From NCBI GenBank assembly GCA_029204225.1, contig CM055103.1:6262852-6322851 (forward strand): a stretch of 60,000 nt of DNA. The letters run 5' to 3'. Under the pieces are notes generated by a model. It was not told where the DNA came from. It searched no databases and was given only the letters and a program-made list of their open reading frames with translations. Made by a program: the position numbers and the translations under genes. The DNA comes from Diphasiastrum complanatum (taxonomy: Eukaryota; Streptophyta; Lycopodiopsida; Lycopodiales; Lycopodiaceae). Of this stretch, positions 1-10,571 are shown piece after piece. The first letter of the stretch is position 1. Each line of letters begins with the position of its first letter.

Positions 1-880
1 ACTTCACATAGCAATATTTGAGTTGGAACATGCCCAATAATAAAATATTTCACATTCAAAATGCCCAATTTTGAGAAATTCATTTGTTGGCACCCAATCG
101 CTCAAATAAACATGATGACGTTTGAGATCAAGACAAGCTTTGCCTCGAAATGAAAGAGTAATACAAGGGGTGGACAATGTTTTTAAAAAATGATATTAAA
201 AAAATAGCTTGTTGCTCACACTCACCGCGCAATGCTTTGAGCATACATGATCACGATAGCTTACCGCTTCACTGCAAAGCTAAAAAACACAATGTGATCC
301 AAAAGATCGTGAGGAGCTTTGTCATGCACATTAAAAAATGAAAATAAATTATTTAACAATTGTAAAAGATCTAAAGGAAATATAATAATAACTCAAACTG
401 AAAGAATTCTCACAATAGCTTACCAAGGGTATGGTAAAAGATGCGATTAGCTTTCACTTACAAGAAGGGGCAAAAGGCCATCAGAGGGCTAGCCTGAAGG
501 GCTTTCCAAAATGCATGATAGTTTAGCCTTGACCAAAGTCTAAGCTTTAAAACTTTAGACCGTAACCACGCATAAGCCTCTAACGTTAACTTTATTCTAA
601 ACTCCATTGACGAACCTCACGACGTAGTATTGCCTTTGCAAGGCAAGCGCCAAAAATTTGTGGGACTTTTTTTTGTGGGGGGGGGGGTTGTGGCGTAGGT
701 TCAAAATAATATATTCCTCAACGGCCGGCTGAAGTTTCCCGTTGCAATCTTCATATCTTAAAGGCACGACATATTTCCACCGTTAGATCTGGTCAGACAC
801 GCTCAGATTCTGCCACGTTTCTCCTATTAACCACTGCGACGTGGCAGGAATCCAAGTTGTCGCGCGTAGAATGGCTCGTC
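1..880. other. AT-rich flank without a recognisable gene
   Basis: I see no coding signal on either strand. The only notable structure is a homopolymer stretch near 668-689, a T run followed by a G run. The segment runs up to the putative promoter of the small-peptide locus. Confidence 0.5.
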
Positions 881-881
881 C

Positions 882-912
882 CACCTACCACGTGCCTCGA
901 TCGTGGTAGGTG
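882..912. promoter_or_regulatory. G-box inside an 11-bp perfect inverted repeat
   Basis: CACCTACCACG (882-892) is repeated exactly in inverted form as CGTGGTAGGTG (902-912) around a 9-base spacer. A palindromic CACGTG G-box lies at 889-894. G-boxes are known binding sites for plant bZIP and bHLH factors. The site sits upstream of a pyrimidine-rich leader-like stretch near 1005-1035 and about 0.9 kb before the ATG at 1787, so I infer a promoter element for that locus. It could also be a chance hairpin. Confidence 0.45.
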
Positions 913-1224
913 TAGACGTCGCACCTACACTTTCAAATCCAGCTCGCTGTCATGCATTATTATTAATTTATGTAGTACTACTGTTTTATTTTATTCTGCC
1001 TTTGCTTTCTCTCTCGATTCCGTCTTCCTCGTTAAGCGATCTTAATTATTGCACAAGTTTTGGCTATTCTTGCTTCTGTCGGTCCGAGCTCGGCCTTTGC
1101 AGATCGGATTTCGGGTAAAGGGATCGCGAATCTCAGGTATTTACATTGGTTTTGTTGTTATTTCTCTCTTGGCTCCCTGGAATCTGCAGTCGTATGTTCA
1201 TCAATTTTTGACGTATTTCGAATT

Positions 1225-1720
1225 TCGGGTTCGTAGTTTGCTGTAATTTTTCGCTTGGATTTCTGGAATGTGCAGTTAAATGCTCATTTTTGTTGAAGGG
1301 ATATCAAATCACAGGTTCATACTTTCGTTTAGTTGTAACATGTATCTTGGCTTTCGGGGATTTGCAGTTGTAGCTGTTCATTTCTGTTGAAGTGTTATTA
1401 AATTTCAGGTTCGCGATTTGCTTTTGTTGTGATTTCTCAGTTACGTTTTCATTTTTGCTGAAGGGATATCAAGTTACAGGTTCCTAGTTTGGTTTTGTTG
1501 TAATTTTTCTCTTGTCTCTCTGCAATTTCCAGTTGTATGTTCATTTTTATTTAAGATATTTAAAATTACAGGCTTCTAGTTTGTCTTTGTTGTAATTTTT
1601 CTTTTGGCTTTCTGGAATGTCCTGAAATTTTTTCATTTTTGTTGAAGGGATTTAAATCTCAGGGTTGTACCTGGTGTGATATCTCTCTTGGCTTTTTGGA
1701 ATCTGCAGCAGATATATTTG
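1225..1720 (+). repeat. degenerate tandem repeat (~91 bp unit) inside a probable leader intron
   Basis: Five to six diverged copies of one unit follow each other. Each has a start resembling CAGGTTCGTAGTTTG, then a TTTTGTTGTAATTTTTCTC stretch, then CTTTCTGGAATCTGCAG, then TGTTCATTTTTGTTGAAGGG. Unit starts fall near 1227, 1312, 1406, 1478, 1569 and 1660, giving spacings of about 72-94. A good donor (CTCAG|GTATTT) lies near 1132-1140 and an acceptor (ATCTGCAG) ends at 1784, just before the ATG at 1787. The array therefore seems to fill a 5'-leader intron and to contain repeated acceptor-like sites. Confidence 0.6.
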
Positions 1721-1786
1721 AAGCTCGCGGAATATCATTTTTGTTCTGCTGTTTGAAGGCGATTGTTCCCCGGTGGATCTGCAGCC

Positions 1787-1921
1787 ATGGCAGATAGCTT
1801 CACAGAGCAAGTGAGAGAGCGAGCAGACGAGTTGAAAAGGCTATTTTACAAGGGTTCAAAAGCGTTGAAACACGCATGGCGGGAAGGTGTAGAGAAATTT
1901 AAAAAGATGCGCAACAAATGA
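1787..1921 (+). CDS. small charged 44-residue protein, unknown function
   Basis: The ORF starts at an ATG in strong plant start context (GCAGCCATGG) and encodes 44 residues, beginning MADSFTEQVRERADELKRLF and ending in a Lys-rich tail. The composition is heavily charged (Lys, Arg, Glu, Asp). A Leu/Phe/Trp/Val spacing suggests one or two amphipathic helices, with no signal peptide or membrane segment. The ATG lies two bases after a likely 3' splice site, downstream of the leader intron array and the G-box repeat, so it looks like the coding exon of a real transcript. I do not recognise the family. It may be a genuine micropeptide, the first exon of a longer gene, or a chance ORF. Confidence 0.45.
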   Translation: MADSFTEQVRERADELKRLFYKGSKALKHAWREGVEKFKKMRNK

Positions 1922-3860
1922 TCTTTGAGATATGCAAAAAATCGGACCAATGTTCAAATTATGCTAGCATGATTGTGTTGTTGCTTCTGTAAGGATGATT
2001 TCTCCACGAAAGATTCAGTACCTCAAAAGATTTCATAATTTCATGTATAGTAAAGCTACACGCTACCTCTTCTTTGACTATTGCACTTCATATTGAGGAA
2101 AGCTAGCTTCCAGACGTACGGAGTCCTATTTTGAGAATCTATATGGCAAGCCCGACCTTGTTCTTCTCTTTCTGGACTGCACAGTGCACACTGAAGTTCT
2201 TATTTATTCGCAAGGGCGAGTAGGTTTGTTTAAAGATGCGTGTCAGAGATATTTTAATTTTCTCTCAAATGCTCCTTGTGCAAACGGCATTAGAAGAATG
2301 CTTTTATTATATAATTTCAAATGCCAATGATCAGCAATATTACTCGGGATTTAGACATTGTATTGGAGATGGACGTCCTTGCACTTGAACAGAAACTTTT
2401 ACTGTTATAAATTTTGTGCTACTTATAAAATTGTGAATTGATTGATTGGATTTACAATCAGGCTTAACTATGAGAACCTTGTTTTTAAGAATCTAGGCTC
2501 CCTTGGTTGTTCTTTAAAAATGCTATTTATTTGTTTGGAATCTTTTGAAAGGAGAATTTTTATTGAGGAAGACTGAATGTGAGGTAATCAAATCAATCAT
2601 TTCTGCAACACACATTTGTTCTAGCAATGGGGCTAAGTACACTTTGCTCACCTCAAGGTTTGAACCTTTGTATGCATGGATAGATATATACATAAAACAA
2701 GTCATTTTTAAGTAGATTGTTGACGGTTGTGTCAAATGATTTGACGAATTAATTGATATTGATGATCGTCATTGTTGTTTTTTCTTGTTGTTTTTTCTTG
2801 ATTGATCGCTAATCATGCATGGTATCAATTTATGATGTTTTATAAATGTTAATGTAATCCACTTAACTTAATCATTACATCTAGGTTACAAATATGAAGT
2901 TATGTCATAAATCATGTTAAATATGTGAGTTTGTGCTTGCAATCATTTTAGACATTGCATTTCATTTTAGGAATACATGCGCACACTTGCCCTAGGGGCT
3001 TTTTATGCATCAAGGTCTCATGTTGAATGGGATTCATGTTGCTTGAATTTAATCTCATCGAGTGGCCTTACCTCTATCAATGTTGGGGTTAGCCCCATCC
3101 CACAAGAGTAGAGTAGAGTCGTCTTGTACTCTGTGCGTCCATTGGTGGAGGTGGATGACAACCTAAAAGTTTGAATAGTGTAATGTCTTTGAAAATTGGG
3201 TGGCTCTGTAATAACATCGTGTACATCGTCTTTTCATTGGCACTTTTGACGCCTTTACACAAAATTTCTTACAGAAGGTTCGAAAAAAGGCCCATCGTCA
3301 TGTGATTATGATGTCAATTAACGAATTTGGAAGCTTACGTATATTATTCACAAATTTAGTATACAATTGTGAGACTTTCACAAATAGTCATGATTTTACA
3401 ATTTAATGCTGATTTGTGGAATTTTGGATTGATATATATACTTCTCACTTTCACATTTTATTAGTGTTGCATGTTTCCATCTATTATATTTCTAGTAGCA
3501 TTTCAATTTCATGACTTTACAATATGATACACTCATTTCACAGTTTGTTATAATTTGGTTTAAGTAACAAACTTAGACTCTCATAGTCCCCTAAATATTG
3601 ATGCTCTATATTATATCATTTGCACATGCTTCGACTTTCCATGATTGGAATGGAAGATTGGAATCAAATGCCAAAGAAGACGAGAAATCTTTCACCTTCA
3701 TTTTAGTGGCTACAAAAAAATGTCAAATCATGTGCAAAAGCTATGGCTTACAGAATAGTCACATCTAGGGAATGCTTATATTGTTTTGAAAATGATTGTC
3801 AAGCTTGCAAGAGTTGCCTAGCTAAAAAGTTACAGTATGATTGGCCAATTTTGAGTGTGC
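1922..3860. other. non-coding stretch after the small ORF
   Basis: AT-rich sequence. The first few hundred bases may be the 3' UTR of the 44-residue ORF. I see no further coding signal or clear repeat structure. Short ORFs here have no recognisable domain and biased composition. Confidence 0.4.
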
Positions 3861-3994
3861 ACTATGATTTGGCCACACTTTGCCCATTATTTCCTTTGTG
3901 ACATGGGAACATAACATGGATCCACTCTAAGAGAATGTGGACTAGAGGTGTCATAATTGCTTCAACATTAATCTCAAATACATATACATGCCAC

Positions 3995-4372
3995 CTAGGT
4001 TGCGCTCTTAGGGCCGATATATATTGTAATTTTTTTCCTATGATTTTTGAAGTTCGAAACTTCAAAGTCCAACAACACCTTGAGCATTTCAATCACAACC
4101 TTTCTCCTTGCCATTACCTCCAATGACTTGAAGTTGAGGTGTCCCATCCTTTTGTGCCAAACCTCTTGAATAGAAATTTGCTCCCTTGCAACACATCTAA
4201 CTTGGTTAGCAATAACACAAGCATCAAGTTTGAACAATTTCCCTTGCCTTTTACCTTTTCCAATCAAGACATCCTTACTTTTGATCAAACAAGCATCTCC
4301 ATCAAACTCCACCTTGAGGCCCTTACTTAGCATTTGACTCACACTAAGCAAATTCTTGGTAATAGTGCTCAA
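3995..4372 (-). pseudogene. Copia polyprotein fragment (GAG-pre-integrase region)
   Basis: The translation contains ITKNLLSVSQMLSKGLKVEF, then WHKRMGHLNFKSLEVM, the hallmark order of the segment between Copia protease and integrase (end of protease-like domain, then the GAG-pre-integrase zinc-binding helix). After residue ~95 the similarity is lost and the integrase core is absent. On its 5' side (higher coordinates) the fragment stops at an LTR-like repeat beginning near 4368. It is a truncated remnant with no start or capacity for function. Confidence 0.75.
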
Positions 4373-4808
4373 GAGTGTTCAAGCTCGTAGACTTGAGAGA
4401 GAACGCTAACTATTCTTCTTGCTTCAATGCATAAAATGTAGGCCAATGGGCCATAGTGAGCTGGCATCCATCCAGTTGGTAATTCTTGGAAATTTACTTG
4501 CTATAAGATTAGGGCAAGTCTTTAGCTTCAAGACGAGTGAAGCATTAACTGTCAACAATCGACATGGCCGAAGTGGCCGAAGTCTCCGAAGTAGCCGAAG
4601 TCCTTGAAGTGGCTGCAGTTACCAAAGTGGATGAAGTCTCCGAAGTCACCAAAGTGCCTGAAGTCTTTGAAGTTTGTCGATGATGTCAATAAACATCGGA
4701 GCCACCTGTGAGCCATTTCCAAGTAGTTCAGTAGAATTCTGCAAGTCTGGATAAAGAGTTGGATGAAGATTAAAATTTGATTAGTCGATTAGTAGAATAA
4801 TCCAACAA
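4368..4808 (-). repeat. LTR-like dispersed repeat, copy 1, with 9-bp minisatellite
   Basis: This segment matches 52207-52684 in the same orientation. Both share the blocks GCTCAAGAGTGTTCAAGC, GGGCCATAGTGAGCT and AATAATCCAACA, in that order. Read on the minus strand it begins TGTTGGATTATTC, an LTR-style start. Within it, 4563-4676 is a minisatellite of a ~9-base unit (GCCGAAGTG-like). The second copy has a TATA-like TATTTATAC (minus-strand GTATAAATA), consistent with an LTR promoter. Neither copy is attached to a matching coding interior. Confidence 0.6.
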
Positions 4809-4810
4809 TA

Positions 4811-5420
4811 TCTTCAATAAAATGATAGAGCTTTGTAATTCTAATGGCATTAAGAGGGAGTTGTCTTGTCCTTACACCCCTCAACAAAGTGGAGTGGCTA
4901 AGAGAAGAAATTATTGGAAATTTAAGCCACTTCATAAAAAGTCCTTTGGTATCACATTGGAAAATGGCCAAAAGAGTTCTTAGATACATCTCATCAACTA
5001 AGAATTTTGGTATATTGTATAATGAGACTAATCTTGGCCTAAGAGCCTATAGTGACTTAGACTTTGTAGGAGACAAAGTGGATCGAAAGTCAACAAGTGC
5101 ATTTGCCACCTTCTTATATGATGGAATAGTATCATGGCTTTCCAAAAAGCAAGATACAATTTCCTTATCTTCCACAGAATCTGAGTATAAGGCCTTGACA
5201 TCAACATGCAAGGAGGTCTTATGGCTCAAGAGGCTATTGGTGGAGCTTCATGTCATCGAGGAGGAGGTTCCTATCATCTATTGTGACAACCAATCAACGC
5301 AATCACTTGCTACTAATCCTACATTCCCTGCAAGGAGCAAGCACATCGAGATTGCTCATCATTTTGTGAGGGAAAAAGTGCAAACAAAAGAGATTAAGCT
5401 CCAACATGTAAGTATCATAA
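4811..5420 (+). pseudogene. Copia polyprotein fragment: integrase end fused to RNase H
   Basis: The first ~100 bases read as the integrase segment with NGIKRELSCPYTPQQ-like text. The frame then shifts, and the sequence resumes at the C-terminal reverse-transcriptase/RNase H region (HWKMAKRVLRYISSTKNFG, YSDLDFVGD, RKSTSAFATFLYDG, WLSKKQDTISLSSTESEY, then the IYCDNQS motif and ARSKHIEI). Nearly all of the reverse transcriptase, including the YVDD active site, is deleted. It abuts the LTR-like repeat on its left. It is a non-functional remnant. Confidence 0.75.
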
Positions 5421-6404
5421 TTTCCAAGGCTAGATTTGAGGAGGACTGTGAAAAATTGCCATGTTAGCAAATCTAGCCATATAGAATATTGTAAATTATG
5501 TACATGAGTGGGTCCCACACGTGTGAGGCCAAGATGCTAGGTGGAAAACCTATCCTAGTGTAGGTTAGATCGAGTCTAAAGAATTGGTCATGTCAATTTG
5601 GTAGTGATTCCTACATTATAGGACCTACACCTAAATTTATGATAAAAAATTGATCAACTAGCCACCTACTTGGTATGATTCTAGGAATGAGGCTAGGGTT
5701 GCAAATTAGGAAAGAAAGCCAAGTTAACTCCCCATTGATGTCTTCAATTACAAACCTATTCAAAATCGAGCCAATAAGAAATACAATTTTCACTTCTTTT
5801 TGCATTTCTAGATGAAAAATCATCAAATCACTTGATTTGAACCTAAAAATTGTATTTTAGGACCTTGAAAAGCCTAAGAACAACCTATTCAAGCTCTCAA
5901 ATGGCTGATTCACTTTCCTAAAGAGTGATGGCAGTGAAATCCTTATGAAAATCCCTACAAGAAGACTTGTACACCAGGATTCAATTCACAAGAACTTTCT
6001 AATTTGGTTTGGTTGAACGAAAATGATCCAATCTCGGTTCCTGAAGCTATAACTCAGCAAAATAGGTCCCCTTTGTTCTATTCTCAAGCAACTAGTAGCA
6101 AGGACAAATCCAATACTACTCAAATCTAGGTTCTAAGATTGAGAAAATCAAATCTAATGCTCACTTTTGATTAGGTTCTGATACCATGACAGCATTTTAC
6201 AACAAATTGAATCCCAATCGATTCTAAAAGTGATGGAGGATGCACATTTAATTGATCTAGATCCAAACTATGAGCTAGAATCAAGACTAGTTACCAAAAC
6301 TAACTTATCTTGGCATTTATCTCCACAAGAATTGACCTCATGATCTCGAGATCCATCAGCAAGGTAAAAATTGCTAAAAACAGTCACACATTCTCTCTAC
6401 AATG
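5421..6404. other. non-coding, possible minus-strand LTR boundary at ~6175
   Basis: No coding region is recognisable. GTTCTGATACCATGACA at about 6173-6190 is the complement of an initiator-Met-tRNA primer site preceded by TGTCA, as expected at the 5' LTR/PBS junction of a minus-strand LTR element. No second LTR or coding interior is visible, so the element cannot be delimited. Confidence 0.35.
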
Positions 6405-7341
6405 TGTTAAAATTTCACAAGCTAGTTTGGATCAATTTTGGTCATATGACTTGTAATTGGCGATTTGGCCATGTTATGCCATGTCACACGTTCCAAATAG
6501 CATAGGATGCTTTTCAAGAAGTTATTCCACATCCTAGTTTGTGATGGCGCTTTGAAATGAGGCCAAAATGTACATAGATAGGTTAGAGAAAAAGTAGGAG
6601 CCAAAAATAGCAAGTTTTACATTGTTTTTGGAGCTCGAGATCTTGACTCCTAATTAGGGTGGATCTGATGACCTATTAGGTTGGATGTTAGGGTTAGGTT
6701 ATGATGAGTTCAGAGAAGCCCCAAAATGCTTAGGCTTTTAAAACCAAGTTCAAGTCATTTCTTATCTACAAGATCAAGTTGGCAAGTTTTGCTTGCTTCC
6801 TTACATTTGCTTCAAAGCAAGTTTTGGAGACAATCTCTAGTAGTAGCATTCAAGCATTGGAGAGGTAGAAGGATCAAACTTTTTGGAGGTGCATGAGAGA
6901 CCTCCTAAGAGTCATTTAGATTCAGTCCAAAGCATTTTGTACTTACTCATCATAAAGATCAATTTTTTGCAATCTTTTTAGCTTGTGCTTGGAAAATAGA
7001 TTGTTTTGATTCTTGCATAAAGGTTCAACCTGATTTTCTAAAAGTGATTTAGAGTGGAATTTGTGCATTTAGATCATCTTTTCTCAAGTTGATTGGATCT
7101 TTAAAATCTTTGTGAAGTTTAGATCAAGGAGTAGTCAATTTGGGTCAATTTTCTACATCAAGCAAGCTAGTTACTATTTGTATATTTTTCAATAGAATTG
7201 ATTGAGCTCAAGATCAAGTAGCATCTTGTTGCGAATTCATTTGTTGATCATTCTCAGGTCCCTAGATAGTGAGATAGCTAGTACTTGCATCTTTTCTATT
7301 GTGTATCAATTCTTAGAGATTAAGCTGTTGTTTAGAGGAGG

Positions 7342-8250
7342 ATGGCATCCATGAATGCTTATCTTTTGGATCCTAATGATAGGTTAAACAAGTCAAACTA
7401 TTCCATTTGGAAACTAAGAATGTAATCAATCCTTGTAATGCAAGACCTTATGGATATAGTGAGTGGGGATGAGGATGAACCTATCCACCCTCAAGAATCC
7501 ACTAAATACAAGAAGAGGTGCAAACTAGCCCTTCATTGTATTAAAAATGAATGTAGCCAATGAACTCCTAAAGGAAGTAGGAGAATGTACCTCGGCCCAA
7601 GAGGCTTGGGAGTCCCTTCAAAAGGTTTATAAGTCAAAGAACGCTACAATATTGCTTGCCTTAAACATCAAATCTTTCAATGTTACCAAAAGAAGGCGGA
7701 AGGTGCTCATTCATGTGTTTTGAGGGTAAACGAGTTGAACAAAAAACTTGCCTTTCTAGGAGAGCCTATAAAGGAATATGAGCTTGTACAACTAATCTTG
7801 AATGGCCTTTGTGTAGTTTACTCTAGCTTGGTGCAAGGATATGCCATAATGTGCAAATTGCCCTCACTTGAAGACCTCCAAGGTGTCCTCATGGCCGAGG
7901 ATAATAGGAGACAACACTTCAATGCAAGGATGGATAGGCTTTCAATCTATGATGGAGATGATCAAGCACTCTTCACCAAAGGTAAGGGCAAAACCAAGAG
8001 CAAGGGAGCCACATTCAAGAAGGGTCAAACAAAGATTGAAGATCAAGATGGATCTTCAACTCCAACTCCAAGCAAGACCAAGAAGGACAAGTCCAAGATC
8101 AAATGCTACTATTGTAGCAAGAGGGGGCACTATGCCTCGGAATGCTTCAAGAAGAAGCAAGCACAAGGACAAGTTGTTATGGAGCAGTCGACAACGACAA
8201 ACTCAATTTACTCGTTGGTTTTACAGATGCAAGTTGAGCAGGAGATGTAG
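7342..8250 (+). pseudogene. Copia element 2 gag with zinc knuckle
   Basis: From the ATG at 7342 the reading shows the Copia gag pattern (N-K-S-N-Y-S-I-W-K-L, a UBN2-type gag domain), broken by in-frame stops near 7423 and 7560 and then a frame change. The intact portion from 7720 carries LNKKLAFLGEPIKEYELVQL, a Lys-rich linker and the nucleocapsid zinc knuckle CYYCSKRGHYASEC (CX2CX4HX4C) at about 8104-8145. Gag would package element RNA, but the 5' stops make this copy defective. Confidence 0.75.
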
Positions 8251-8324
8251 ACACTCGTAAAGGAGGAAGAGAGTCCACATGAGAACTCACTAATGATGTC
8301 AAACTTTTCTTCATCAAGCTTCAA

Positions 8325-8772
8325 GGGAAAAATCCATGGTGGATATATAGTGGGGCAAGTTCCCACATGACAAGTAAAAGGGAGTACTTTTCAACTATTT
8401 TGTCTTATGAAGGACCTATCAAGTCTATTTTTATAGCCAATAATTATGTTTGTAAAATAGAAGGAGTAGGTTCTATCCCCTTGTGCTTACGATCTTCAAG
8501 AAAGGTCAATGTTGAAGGAGTCTTGTACATTCCTAGCATCACTAAGAATCTACTAAGTGTTGGACAAATGGTTGATAATGGTTTTTGTGTGGAATTCACT
8601 TCTAATGATTGTTACATAAAGAAGAAGGGCAAAGTCATTGCTAAAGGCACTAGACTTGGAAAACTTTAAAGGTTAGATGCTTTTGTTGACACCAATGTTG
8701 TGATGCTAGCCGAGGAGGACAAATTGTCAAACTTTGATCTTTGGCACAAAAGGCTTGGACACACATTAGTCC
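8325..8772 (+). pseudogene. Copia element 2 protease and GAG-pre-integrase region
   Basis: The protease site reads IYSGASSHMT where the usual aspartic-protease triad is DSGA, so the catalytic Asp is replaced by Tyr. Downstream are VEGVLYIPSITKNLLSVGQM and DLWHKRLGH, the conserved approach to the integrase zinc finger. A stop codon near 8669 and the foldback insertion starting at ~8773 end the segment. Confidence 0.7.
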
Positions 8773-9655
8773 AAAAAGTGCCTCTTCACTAATTATAATT
8801 AGTGTTAATGATGAAATGTGTACCAATAAGAGAGTGACAACTGAGATGGAATGGTCCATATGACATGGCATATCCAATGGTGTAAATTAGATTTTCAAAT
8901 TCTAACCCACCCACTAACCCTCCTCTAACTCTACATCCTCAACCCCTAATAATGATGATGTGACAAGTCTCAAATTTGAATTTTAAATGATAATATAGCT
9001 TTAATTTTCAAAGCCTTCAAACATCAGCTTTTTTTTTTTTAAACTCAAAATGAGAAAAAAGAGGGCCCAATAACCGCTTTGGGCCCTAAACCCTAAAACC
9101 AAATTCAAAAAACAAATTGAGGCAGGGGGGATGGGGGTACAAAACCCCTCCCCCCTCCCCCCCTCCTCGAGACAGTATGGATGGCAGGTGGCCTGAGGGA
9201 GGGAGGGGGGGGGGTTTGGGTGGGAGCTGGCCCAGGTGGGCGCGCGATGAGTGCCCTCTCCCACCCAAAATCCCCCTCCCTCGGGACAGTACGAATGGCG
9301 GGTGGCCCGAGGGGGGGGGGGGGGGGGCGCTTTGTACCCCCATTCCTCCTCCCTCAATTTGGTTTTCAAAATGGGGGCCCAAAGGGCTATTGGGCCCTCT
9401 TTTTTTTCATTTTGAGTTAAAAAAAAAAAAAAAGCCGATGTTTGAAGGCTTTGAAAACTGAAGCCTTCATATTGGATTTAAAATTTTAGGCTACATTAAA
9501 ATCTGTTGTCCTTGCTATATTACACTAGGTTCAAGTAGAGCCTATTGAAATGTGAGTTAACCCATGATAAACCCCGGGTGAATAGCCATATAGGATAGTT
9601 AATGAGTTAATTAATTCTAATTAGCACATATTTAGGCAATGAAGAGACCCTTTTT
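8773..9655. mobile_element. foldback insertion with long inverted arms and G-rich core
   Basis: This ~0.88-kb segment splits the integrase of Copia element 2. It is flanked by the direct repeat TTAGTCCAAAAAG (8766-8778 and 9655-9667). Its ends form a 16-base imperfect terminal inverted repeat: AAAAAGTGCCTCTTCA at 8773 against TGAAGAGACCCTTTTT ending at 9655, 14 of 16 matching. Internally, about 8965-9140 and 9350-9495 are long inverted arms with T/A runs and GAGGGCCCAATA. The core (~9125-9345) is rich in G and C homopolymers and contains a ~40-bp direct repeat (near 9167 and 9276). No transposase is present, so it is non-autonomous. Superfamily is uncertain because the duplication length (6 or 13) depends on where the ends are placed. 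Confidence 0.7.
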
Positions 9656-9659
9656 TAGT

Positions 9660-10571
9660 CCAAAAAGGGCCCTAATGTCAATCCAAGTTCTATGGAGGCT
9701 ATGTGCAAGGAGGAGCTTGCTTTAGGCCTTTCGAGGTCCTTAGCAAAGGAGGAAAAGGTTTGTGAAGCATGTGCACTATCCAAGGCACATAAGAAGGCTT
9801 TTCCAAGTTCTATCACAAAGACATCTCATCCTCTTGAGCTAATACATTCGAATGTTCACTTTGCTAGCACTAAGTCAAATGGTGGAGCTTCAATGTTTGT
9901 AACATTCATAGATGACTTTTCAAGATATTGTTGGGTTTTCTTACTTTCTTCCAAGGCTCAAGTATTTAAAACCTTTGTGAGATTCAAATTTTTTGTTGAG
10001 AAGCATCATAATCAAAGCATAAATATCTTTAGGAGTGATAATGGAGGAGAGTACATCTTCAATAAGTTCAAAGATCTTTGTGAGAAAGAGAGAATCAAGA
10101 AGGAGATATCTTGTCCTACACCCCTCAACAGAATGGGGGCTGAGAGGAGAAATAGGATATTATGTGAATGTTCTAAAGCCTTGAGATTAGATAAATGCTT
10201 ACCAAAGTCATTTTGGGGTGAGTCACTCACTTGTGCCAATTATTTGATCAATAGAGTTTCATACAAATCTATTGATGGAAAAACTCCTTTTGAAGTTTTG
10301 TATGGAAGGAGCTAACCTCAAACACTTGAAAATCTTTGGATGCACTTGTTATGTGCATGAACCTTTGGAGACAAGGACAAAGGAAGATCCATCATTAACA
10401 AAGGGGATCATGCTTGGATATGGCAACACAAGTAAGGGATACAGGGTATATTTTTCATCCTTGGATAAGTTTGTGGTGTCTAGAGATGTAATCTTTGATG
10501 AATACAAGATGCACAAACTCGATGATGGCTCAACCATCTCAAACATCAAGAGGATAGTGGCCGAGAATTAA
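9660..10571 (+). pseudogene. Copia element 2 integrase
   Basis: The reading resumes after the foldback insertion with the integrase zinc-finger tail (VCEACALSKAHKKAFP), then the rve catalytic core. The first catalytic Asp region is near 9840-9870, the second falls in FRSDNGGEYIF, and WGESLTCANYLINRVSYKSI follows. A stop at ~10313 and a frame change lead into a second segment (10272-10571) with HLKIFGCTCYVHEPLE and SRDVIFDE, the usual integrase C-terminal part. The PQQNGVAER-type motif is altered. Integrase would insert element cDNA into chromosomal DNA; this copy is inactive. Confidence 0.75.

Noticed and set aside
4563-4676. CRISPR-like short repeats
   Set aside because: Direct 9-bp repeats without unique spacers in a eukaryotic transposon context; no cas genes.
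9001-9461. Pro/Gly-rich ORFs on both strands of the foldback element
   Set aside because: They arise from G and C homopolymers and inverted arms; no domain, and frames overlap on both strands.
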